11,211 nucleotides of DNA from assembly GCA_964461865.1 (NCBI GenBank), contig CAYWVK010000019.1:1-11211 (forward strand), in the 5' to 3' direction. Positions 5,596 to 11,211 of this stretch are shown here, in pieces (position 1 is the first letter of the stretch; each line of letters begins with the position of its first letter). Source of the DNA: CAYWVK01 sp964461865 (GTDB taxonomy: Bacteria; Patescibacteriota; Microgenomatia; Levybacterales; UBA12049). The translations under genes and the position numbers were made by a program. Under the pieces are notes generated by a model. The model did no database searches. It was not told the DNA's origin and saw only the letters and a program-made list of their open reading frames with translations.

Positions 5596-6183
5596 ATGGA
5601 AGATATAGCTTTTCAGGAACCTTCTCAAACATTTTCTGCTCCTAAAAAAAGAAATCCGAAGCGTTTAGCACTTCTTATAATTGCAATTATTATTGTTGTA
5701 ATTTTTTCCGTTCTTATTACCACCTCAAATCTTGGCAAGGAAAAAGAAGAAGCAACTACAACTACTTCTACAACAATAACCCCAACTGAGACACCAACTC
5801 CAACAGAAGTTGAAGAAGATGAAGAGGAGGATGAAGAAGAAGAGGAGGATACACCAACTCCTAATCCAACATCAAACCCTATTGATAAAGAATCAGGGCT
5901 TGATAGAAGTAAATTATCAATTGAAATCCAAAATGGAAGTGGTGTAGCAGGGGTTGCCGGAGAGGCAAGTACAATTTTAAGAAACCTAGGATATAAAATT
6001 TTAACAACCGGAAATGCTGATAGTTTTGATTATGAAGATTTAACAATAAGAGTAAAAAGTAAAAGCAGTGATTTTTTAAGTCTTTTAGAATCGGATCTTG
6101 AAGAAAAATATACAATTGGAGAAACTTCATCTGATTTATCTTCGTCAACTTCAGCTGATGCATTAATTATTATTGGTAAATAA
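5596..6183 (+). CDS. Single-pass membrane protein with LytR C-terminal domain
   Basis: A 195-residue protein: a short cytoplasmic N-terminus ending in basic residues (KKRNPKR), one membrane helix (about 23-43), a low-complexity linker (about 49-97) rich in Thr/Pro flanking a run of Glu/Asp, and a C-terminal LytR_C-type domain (about 106-195). The domain shows LSIEIQNGSGVAGVAGEAS (107-125), then LRNLGYKILTTGNADS and a final DALIIIG strand, close to the family pattern NGTGVAGLA...L...GY.V...GNA. In many bacteria this domain follows an LCP (LytR-CpsA-Psr) transferase domain; none is present here, so no enzymatic role is assigned. The topology places the domain outside the membrane, where the linker could span the wall. 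The ATG at 5596 is chosen over an upstream in-frame TTG because a promoter and the AAAGG site lie just before it. It diverges from the SpoIID gene. Confidence 0.82.
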   Translation: MEDIAFQEPSQTFSAPKKRNPKRLALLIIAIIIVVIFSVLITTSNLGKEKEEATTTTSTTITPTETPTPTEVEEDEEEDEEEEEDTPTPNPTSNPIDKESGLDRSKLSIEIQNGSGVAGVAGEASTILRNLGYKILTTGNADSFDYEDLTIRVKSKSSDFLSLLESDLEEKYTIGETSSDLSSSTSADALIIIGK

Positions 6184-6186
6184 AAC

Positions 6187-6216
6187 TTGCTTAAAGTCTT
6201 CTAATAATTGTATAAA
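6187..6216 (+). promoter_or_regulatory. Candidate promoter of the sugar-phosphate operon
   Basis: TATAAA (6211-6216), preceded by TTG, lies six bases before the ATG of the kinase gene, with a poor -35 candidate TTGCTT (6187-6192) at an 18-base spacer. The expected start is at or beside the A of the ATG, giving a leaderless mRNA. No Shine-Dalgarno precedes this ATG, which fits that reading. Confidence 0.5.
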
Positions 6217-6222
6217 TAGAGT

Positions 6223-7185
6223 ATGAAACACTTTGATGTTATTGCGGTTGGTAACGCCACGGTTGATGTTTTTTTATCAATTGATGATGAAAATAAACAT
6301 ATTAGATTAGATGAGAAAACAAAAGAAATATGTTTAAAACATGGAGATAAAATCCCAATAGATAGGATTCAATTTTCTATTGGTGGAAATGCAGCTAATG
6401 TTTCAATAGGACTTAGTAGGCTTAGTTTAAAAACAGCAATTGTTGCTGAAATTGGACAGGATGAATTCTCCGAAAAAATAACAAATATCTTAGATAAAGA
6501 GGGGGTAGATAATAATTTAGTTATAAAATCAGCAGGTGAGACTTCTCCGTTTTCAGCAATTGTAAGCTATAAAAAGGAGAGAACTATTTTTTCTGAAAAC
6601 AGTGAAATGGAACATGATTTTAGTTTTAAAGATTACGAAACAGATTGGATATATTTAACATCGCTTAGTAAAAAATGGAAAAGTACATACGAAAAGACTT
6701 TGGAGTTTGCAAAAAAAACAGGAGCAAAAATTGTTTTTAATCCGGGAGTTCCGCAAGTTGATGCAGGAGAAAATCATATCTCTAAAATCTTAGAAAACAC
6801 ACAGATTTTAATAGTTAATAAAGAAGAAGCAGCAAGGATTTTAGACAAAAAAATACCAACAGAAAAAGAAGAAATAATAACTCTTTTAAAAGAGCTCAAG
6901 GCACAAGGACCTAAAATATCTGTAATTACAGACGGTAACAATGGAGCTTATTCTATTGATGAAAATGAACAATATTTTTACCAGCCCATAAAAGATGCTT
7001 TAGTAGTAGAAAAAACCGGAGCAGGTGATGCATTTTCTGCAGCTTTTCTAGCGGCAATTGCTAATAATAAATCAGTTAAAGAGGCACTTTTTTGGGGAAC
7101 GATAAATGCAGCATCTGTTGTTGGAAAAGTTGGTTCTCAAAATAAACTTTTAAATAAAGAAGAAATAGAAAAAGAATTAAAATGA
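6223..7185 (+). CDS. PfkB/ribokinase-family sugar kinase
   Basis: A 320-residue ATP-dependent carbohydrate kinase. The first PfkB signature is FSIGGNAANVSIGLSRL (51-67), where the glycine pair helps position the sugar. The second is EKTGAGDAFSAAFLAAI (263-279), with D269 as the expected catalytic base and GAGD as the anion hole. N199 and E201 in LIVNKEEAARIL fit the family NxxE motif, which assists Mg-phosphate binding. Length is normal for the family. Substrate cannot be read from the sequence. The next gene is the partner domain found fused to 5-dehydro-2-deoxygluconokinase (IolC) in proteobacteria, which suggests a keto-deoxy sugar acid; with pentose-phosphate isomerase and epimerase genes following, a pentose, heptulose phosphate or nucleoside is equally possible. 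First gene of a four-gene operon; its stop overlaps the next start (ATGA). Confidence 0.88.
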   Translation: MKHFDVIAVGNATVDVFLSIDDENKHIRLDEKTKEICLKHGDKIPIDRIQFSIGGNAANVSIGLSRLSLKTAIVAEIGQDEFSEKITNILDKEGVDNNLVIKSAGETSPFSAIVSYKKERTIFSENSEMEHDFSFKDYETDWIYLTSLSKKWKSTYEKTLEFAKKTGAKIVFNPGVPQVDAGENHISKILENTQILIVNKEEAARILDKKIPTEKEEIITLLKELKAQGPKISVITDGNNGAYSIDENEQYFYQPIKDALVVEKTGAGDAFSAAFLAAIANNKSVKEALFWGTINAASVVGKVGSQNKLLNKEEIEKELK

Positions 7186-8108
7186 CAAATACTTTAAGTG
7201 TAGGATACAAAGAACCGCTATATATTTTACCCTTTGATCATAGAGCTTCTTTTGAAAAAGGAATGTTTAATACAGAAAATGATTTAAGTGATTTACAGAA
7301 AAAAGAAATAGTTGATGAAAAAAAAATGATTTATGAAGCATTTAAAAAAGCAATTTTAGAAAAAGTCCCAAAAGAATACGCAGCAATTTTAGTTGATGAA
7401 CAATATGGGGATGAAATTTTACAAGATGCTATAAAAAATGGTTTTAATGTATGTTTAACAACTGAAAAAAGTGGACAGGAAGAATTTGATTTTGAATACA
7501 ATGAAAATTTTAGAGAGCATATTGAAAAATATAACCCAAAGTTTGTAAAAGCACTGGTTAGATATAATCCTCAAGGAGAAAGAGAAGTTAATAGTATTCA
7601 GGAAGAAAAATTAAAAACATTAAATGATTATTGCAGGGACAAGGGTTTTTGGTTTTTACTTGAAATTTTAATTCCACCAACAAAGGAACAACTAGAAAAA
7701 GTTAGCGGAAATCTTTTGGTATATGAAGAAACAATAAAACCGGATTTAACAATAGCAGCAATTGCCATGCTTAGAAATGCAGGGATTAAGCCGGATGTTT
7801 TTAAACTTGAGGGTATGAATACAAGGAAAGATTATGAAAAAGTTGTTTTAGAAATAAAAAAAGATGGAGGAGAAAATGTTGGGATGGTAGTTTTAGGAAG
7901 AGGAGAAAGACAGGAGATGGTTGAAAAATGGATTATCGAAGCAGCAGGCGTTAGGGGAATTAGTGGGTTTGCAATCGGTAGAACTATTTTTTGGCAGCCA
8001 CTTGTTGATTATAGAGATAAAAAAATAACCAGAGAACAAGCAGTAGATAAAATAAGCAAAAACTATCAGTATTTTTACCAATTGTTTATTGATAGCAAAA
8101 ATTTATGA
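7182..8108 (+). CDS. DUF2090 family TIM-barrel aldolase-like protein (IolC C-terminal-like)
   Basis: A 308-residue protein resembling the DUF2090 domain that forms the C-terminal half of bifunctional IolC proteins, where it cleaves 2-deoxy-5-keto-gluconate 6-phosphate to dihydroxyacetone phosphate and malonate semialdehyde. Family-type segments are YILPFDHRASF (14-24), VKALVRYNP (122-130), FWFLLEILIPPT (156-167), DVFKLEG (205-211), GMVVLGRG (234-241) and ISGFAIGRTIFWQPL (260-274). The fold is related to class I aldolases such as tagatose-bisphosphate aldolase; K208 in FKLE is a plausible Schiff-base lysine, but this is inference. Here the domain is a separate gene overlapping the kinase by 4 bp, in the same order as in the fused protein. 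There is no Shine-Dalgarno, so translation is probably coupled to the kinase. Its actual substrate is uncertain without other inositol genes. Confidence 0.8.
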   Translation: MTNTLSVGYKEPLYILPFDHRASFEKGMFNTENDLSDLQKKEIVDEKKMIYEAFKKAILEKVPKEYAAILVDEQYGDEILQDAIKNGFNVCLTTEKSGQEEFDFEYNENFREHIEKYNPKFVKALVRYNPQGEREVNSIQEEKLKTLNDYCRDKGFWFLLEILIPPTKEQLEKVSGNLLVYEETIKPDLTIAAIAMLRNAGIKPDVFKLEGMNTRKDYEKVVLEIKKDGGENVGMVVLGRGERQEMVEKWIIEAAGVRGISGFAIGRTIFWQPLVDYRDKKITREQAVDKISKNYQYFYQLFIDSKNL

Positions 8109-8554
8109 AAATTTTTTTAGCAACAGATCACGCAGGATTTGAATTAAAAGAACAAATAAAAAGATACTTATTAAGTAAAAGCTATCAATTGGAGGATTTA
8201 GGCGCATTTGAATTTAGCGTAGATGATGATTATCCTGATTTTATTTTAAAAGCAGCTAAGAAAGTAGCGATGGAAAATGGTTCCATTGGTATTGTTTTTG
8301 GAAAATCAGGAGCAGGTGAGGCAATTGTTGCCAATAAAGTAAAGGGGATAAGGGCAATAGTTGGTTTTAATAAAGAAAATGTAGAACTTGCCAAAAAACA
8401 CAATAATGCAAATGTTTTGTCTTTAGGCTCACAGTTTATAAACATAAACTTAGCAGAAGAATTAGTATCTTTATTTATAAATACTCCTTTTTCAAATGAG
8501 CAAAGACATTTAAGAAGAATTGAAAAAATTAAAACAATCGAGAAAGAAAATTGA
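8105..8554 (+). CDS. rpiB: RpiB/LacAB-family sugar-phosphate isomerase (Glu-type)
   Basis: A 149-residue isomerase of the RpiB family, expected to interconvert ribose 5-phosphate and ribulose 5-phosphate. Seen motifs: ATDHAGFELK (6-15) with D8 and H9 for the substrate, GIVFGKSGAGEAIVANK (62-78), KKHNNANVLSLG (97-108) with H99 for ring opening, and QRHLRRIEKI (133-142) with arginines for the phosphate. E. coli RpiB uses Cys66 as the base; here that position is Gly66, and E72 in SGAGEAIVANK takes the place of the glutamate used by the Mycobacterium tuberculosis enzyme (SGNGEQIAANK). So this belongs to the Glu-type branch and should be active. The start overlaps the previous stop by 4 bp (ATGA). 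Related enzymes act on allose- or galactose-6-phosphate, so another aldose phosphate is possible. Confidence 0.9.
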   Translation: MKIFLATDHAGFELKEQIKRYLLSKSYQLEDLGAFEFSVDDDYPDFILKAAKKVAMENGSIGIVFGKSGAGEAIVANKVKGIRAIVGFNKENVELAKKHNNANVLSLGSQFININLAEELVSLFINTPFSNEQRHLRRIEKIKTIEKEN

Positions 8555-8557
8555 TTT

Positions 8558-9187
8558 ATGCTTGAAATTATCCCCGGAATTTTAGAAAAAGACTGGGAGT
8601 CAATTGAGAAAAAAATAAAACTTGTAAAACCCTTAGCAAAAACTGTTCAAATTGATGTTATAGATGGTAAATTTGCCCCAAATACAACTTTTTTGGACCC
8701 TCTGCCTTTTAAAAAGTATACAAATGAATTATTTTTTGAAGTACAGTTAATTACCGATGAGCCAATAAATTACATCGAAAAATTTGCTAAAGCAGGTTTT
8801 AAAAGATTTATCGGTCAAATTGAGAAAATGTCATCGCAAAAAGAGTTTTTAGCTTATGCAAAAAAATTTGGAGAAGCAGGTTTATCTATAGATTCTTCAA
8901 CTGCTCTTGATGAAATTAAAGTTGATTTAAATCTTGTTGATTGTTTTACAATTATGACTGTTAAAGCAGGGTTTTCAGGACAGAAATTTTTATTTGATGT
9001 TTTACCTAAATTAAGAACACTTAGGGAAAAAACAGATAAGCCAATTGAGATTGACGGAGGAGTTAATGAAGAAACAATAGGACAACTTAAAAGTTTAGGA
9101 GCAAATAGATATATAGTTAATAGCGCTTTGTTTAATGCAGTTGATTTAGAAGCAAAGTATCAAGAACTTTTAAATTTAATATCCTAA
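8558..9187 (+). CDS. Ribulose-phosphate 3-epimerase homologue with altered metal site
   Basis: A 209-residue TIM barrel of the ribulose-phosphate 3-epimerase family by overall pattern: IIPGIL (4-9), QIDVIDGKFAPNTTF (31-45), MTVKAGFSGQKF (133-144), IEIDGGVNEETI (163-174) and NSALF (188-192). Canonical Rpe binds its metal with two His and two Asp. The aspartates are kept (D33, D166), but the first histidine is Q31 (HVDVMDG becomes QIDVIDG) and the second is Q63 (HLM becomes QLI). A third family histidine is Q87 (IGQIEK), and the PSIL serine is G7. Three parallel His-to-Gln changes in an otherwise intact barrel suggest altered metal use or a new substrate rather than decay. It is the last gene of the operon, 3 bases after the RpiB-like gene, and overlaps the convergent PBP gene by 4 bp. 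Other members of the phosphate-binding barrel group are possible. Confidence 0.78.
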   Translation: MLEIIPGILEKDWESIEKKIKLVKPLAKTVQIDVIDGKFAPNTTFLDPLPFKKYTNELFFEVQLITDEPINYIEKFAKAGFKRFIGQIEKMSSQKEFLAYAKKFGEAGLSIDSSTALDEIKVDLNLVDCFTIMTVKAGFSGQKFLFDVLPKLRTLREKTDKPIEIDGGVNEETIGQLKSLGANRYIVNSALFNAVDLEAKYQELLNLIS

Positions 9188-11211
9188 TTTATTGCAACAG
9201 GAGCAGCACTTGGGGTTGCTTTATGATTACAATTTGCTAGGTTTTCCGTTCCTTTTATAAAATATTCAGTTCTACCGTTACAAATTTTTGAAATAATATT
9301 ATTTGGTATATTTTGTGTTTCTAAAGGTTTATCTTTAATAAGATTAGTTATAATTCTGTTCCAAATAGGAGCAGCTCCGGTTATTCCCGATGCAATTCCG
9401 CTCATTGGTGAATTATCGTTATTTCCAACCCAAACAGAGACTAGAACAGATGGGGTATAACCAATTGTCCAATTGTCCCTGATGTCGTTTGAAGTACCTG
9501 TTTTAACAGATACGATTTTACCAGAAATATTAAGTGGTGAATTTGCTCCAAACTCAATAAGCCTTGCTTTATTGTCCGCTAAAATATCAGAAATTATAAA
9601 AGCGACTCCGTTATCTAGCACTCTGGTTTTATTATTTTCCTTTTTTTCAAGAAGAACATTACCTTTTAAGTCTGTAATTTTTAATACCGGGTCAAGACTT
9701 ACTCTTTCTCCCTGATTTGCCAGCGTGCCATAGGCTGTTGCTAAGTCCGTCATCTTAACTTCTGCTGCTCCAAGAGTAATCGCTAGGCCGTATTGACTGG
9801 AGTCTTTCCAAGTAGAAATACCCATTTTTTTTGCTAAATCTACCATTGAATCTATTCCAATTTTATTAAGTACTTTAACAGCTGCAATATTTATCGAATT
9901 GCCAAGTGCATTCCTAAGGCTCATTTGTCCATGGAATCTTCCGTCGTAATTAACCGGAATATAATCTTTTGCACCGGGATTTTTAAAAACAATTGGCGAA
10001 TCATTTATAAATGATGCGGCGGTAAATCCATTTGAAAGAGCAGCGCTATAAGTAATGGCTTTTATGGTTGAACCGGGTTGTCTTTGAGCTGTGGTGACAT
10101 TGAAATTTCCACCATTTGGATCGTCGTAATCCTTGCTGCCAACCATTGCTAAAATATCACCATTTTTAGGATTGGTAATAAGGGCTGCTCCGTTTGTTAA
10201 ATTATAATAATAATTATTGTTTACCTCTTCTTTAACAATTTCTTCTGCCATTTCTTGAGTAGTTAAATCAAGGCTGGTTATAACATTTAATCCGCCTTTT
10301 TCAACAATTGGCAGACCGTATTTTTTAATTAAATAGTCTTTAACATACATTACAAAATGTGGAGCTCTAATTGGTGTTTGTAGTGGTAGAAAAACAAGCT
10401 CTTCTTTTTCTGCTTCTTCTTTTTCCTCTTTAGTTATCATACCTAACGCTTGCATTCTACCAAGAACATCTAATTGCCTTTTTTTCCAAAGACTTGGATC
10501 ATCTGCATACGGAGAGTATATACTTGGTGCTTTTGGCATTCCTGCTAAAAAAGCCGATTCTGCTAAGGTTAGTTCTTTTACAGATTTTCCAAAATATGTT
10601 TGTGAGGCAGCCTCAACTCCCCAGGCTGTTCCACCATATGGAACTTGATTAAAATACATTTGTAAAATTTGATCTTTAGTGTATATCTGCTCAGACCAAA
10701 AAGCTAAAATTATTTCCTTAATTTTTCTTGAAAAAGTAACCTCCGATGTTAAAAGTCCGGATTTAATAAGCTGTTGAGTAATAGTTGAACCTCCTTGAAG
10801 AGATTTTCCGGAAATATCGGCAATAGCTGCTCTTACAATAGCAGCGATATCAAATCCGGGGTTTTTATAAAAATCTTTATCCTCAATAGCAATTGTTGCA
10901 TTTATTAGGTTTTTAGGGATACTCGATATTGGAACAATTGTTCGGTTTTGATTAGCATAAATTTGATATAAAAGCTTGCCATTTCTATCATATATTTTTG
11001 TTGTTTGTGCTATTTCGGCACCATCTAAAATTCTTGGATTAGGTAGATTTTGTAGAAAGATTAGAAGTAAAAGTGGTACAAAAACTAAAAAGAATGAGAC
11101 AATGGCCCCGATTAAAAAATATTTTAATTTAGCAAAAAAGGGAAGTGGGAAAAGCTTTTTTGTTTTTACTTTTTTTGTTTTTTTTAATTTAACTTTACTT
11201 TTTCTTTTTAA
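9184..11211 (-). CDS. Class A penicillin-binding protein (PBP1A-type), N-terminus outside the window
   Basis: A bifunctional peptidoglycan synthase; 675 residues lie in the window and the frame is open to the right edge, so the start is missing. Numbering from the edge: a Lys-rich cytoplasmic segment (1-30), one membrane anchor (about 31-53), then a GT51 glycosyltransferase domain with catalytic E110 in AIEDKDFYKNPGFD, GGSTITQQLIKS (140-151), KEIILAFWSEQIYTKDQIL (165-183) and QMYFNQVPYGGTAWGVEAAS (184-203). The transpeptidase domain has SxxK (STIK, nucleophile S381), SxN (SIN, 439-441) and KTGT (570-573), all intact, so both activities are expected. It polymerises lipid II into glycan strands and crosslinks them at the outer face of the membrane. 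The C-terminus is a short tail with Cys and Ala/Pro-rich residues. Its stop overlaps the convergent epimerase-like gene. An internal ATG at 10659 is not the start. Confidence 0.96.
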   Translation of the reverse strand, partial: LKRKSKVKLKKTKKVKTKKLFPLPFFAKLKYFLIGAIVSFFLVFVPLLLLIFLQNLPNPRILDGAEIAQTTKIYDRNGKLLYQIYANQNRTIVPISSIPKNLINATIAIEDKDFYKNPGFDIAAIVRAAIADISGKSLQGGSTITQQLIKSGLLTSEVTFSRKIKEIILAFWSEQIYTKDQILQMYFNQVPYGGTAWGVEAASQTYFGKSVKELTLAESAFLAGMPKAPSIYSPYADDPSLWKKRQLDVLGRMQALGMITKEEKEEAEKEELVFLPLQTPIRAPHFVMYVKDYLIKKYGLPIVEKGGLNVITSLDLTTQEMAEEIVKEEVNNNYYYNLTNGAALITNPKNGDILAMVGSKDYDDPNGGNFNVTTAQRQPGSTIKAITYSAALSNGFTAASFINDSPIVFKNPGAKDYIPVNYDGRFHGQMSLRNALGNSINIAAVKVLNKIGIDSMVDLAKKMGISTWKDSSQYGLAITLGAAEVKMTDLATAYGTLANQGERVSLDPVLKITDLKGNVLLEKKENNKTRVLDNGVAFIISDILADNKARLIEFGANSPLNISGKIVSVKTGTSNDIRDNWTIGYTPSVLVSVWVGNNDNSPMSGIASGITGAAPIWNRIITNLIKDKPLETQNIPNNIISKICNGRTEYFIKGTENLANCNHKATPSAAPVAIN

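Noticed and set aside
5740..5890. Short tandem repeat or inserted element in the LytR_C gene
   Set aside because: The low complexity is explained by the Thr/Pro and Glu/Asp codons of the linker; there is no repeat unit of constant length and no duplication flanks.
482..7185. UGA recoding as in some CPR lineages
   Set aside because: TGA terminates smpB, the kinase, the aldolase-like and the RpiB-like genes at the expected lengths, and no in-frame TGA interrupts a conserved domain.
6223..8108. A myo-inositol catabolic operon
   Set aside because: Only homologues of the two IolC halves are present; there is no inositol dehydrogenase, IolE, IolD or IolB in the window, and the downstream genes are pentose-phosphate types.
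10659..10659. ATG at 10659 as the start of the penicillin-binding protein
   Set aside because: The same frame is open for 184 more codons to the edge and encodes the membrane anchor, the catalytic EDKDFY motif and GGSTITQQ, so the gene simply runs out of the window.

Overview
The window is AT-rich bacterial DNA with tightly packed genes and very little intergenic space. Most genes have no Shine-Dalgarno sequence, and several promoters sit almost on top of the start codon. TGA and TAA both end obvious genes here (smpB and the PfkB kinase end in TGA), so the code is standard and this is not one of the lineages that read UGA as glycine. Gene content and style fit a Candidate Phyla Radiation (Patescibacteria) genome, perhaps of the Microgenomates group. 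That assignment is inference, because no rRNA is present. No mobile element, CRISPR array, tRNA or integration site was seen.

Left end, minus strand (1-922): this is the trans-translation block. smpB is followed 36 bases later by a complete tmRNA gene (ssrA, 84-445) with its own strong promoter, which overlaps the smpB stop codon. The tmRNA encodes the tag ARNQNSSGQFAYAYA. Beyond it, the first 11 codons of a histidine-phosphatase gene run off the left edge.

Middle, minus strand (984-5514): this is a cell-envelope block. In transcription order it holds a secreted or anchored CwlO-like coiled-coil protein fused to a SpoIID peptidoglycan domain, a two-helix membrane protein with a bacterial PH domain, a tiny two-helix membrane protein, and a membrane protein that joins a degenerate PP2C-like domain to a C-terminal beta-propeller. 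At 5515-5595 a short divergent promoter region separates this block from a plus-strand gene for a single-pass membrane protein with a LytR C-terminal domain.

Right part, plus strand (6223-9187): a four-gene sugar-phosphate operon whose genes overlap by 4 bp or lie 3 bp apart. It encodes a PfkB kinase, a DUF2090 aldolase-like protein, an RpiB-type isomerase that uses Glu rather than Cys, and a ribulose-phosphate 3-epimerase homologue whose conserved histidines have become glutamines. The kinase plus DUF2090 pair matches the two halves of the bifunctional IolC protein of myo-inositol catabolism, but no other iol gene is nearby. The set may instead feed three-carbon and pentose-phosphate pools by an unusual route.

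Right end, minus strand (9184-11211): a class A penicillin-binding protein converges on the epimerase-like gene with a 4-bp overlap. Its reading frame is open to the window edge, so its N-terminus is missing.

The items most worth a second look are the altered SsrA tag ending (YAYA), the His-to-Gln epimerase homologue within its sugar cassette, the degenerate phosphatase/propeller receptor with its PH partner, and the recurring leaderless promoter layout.
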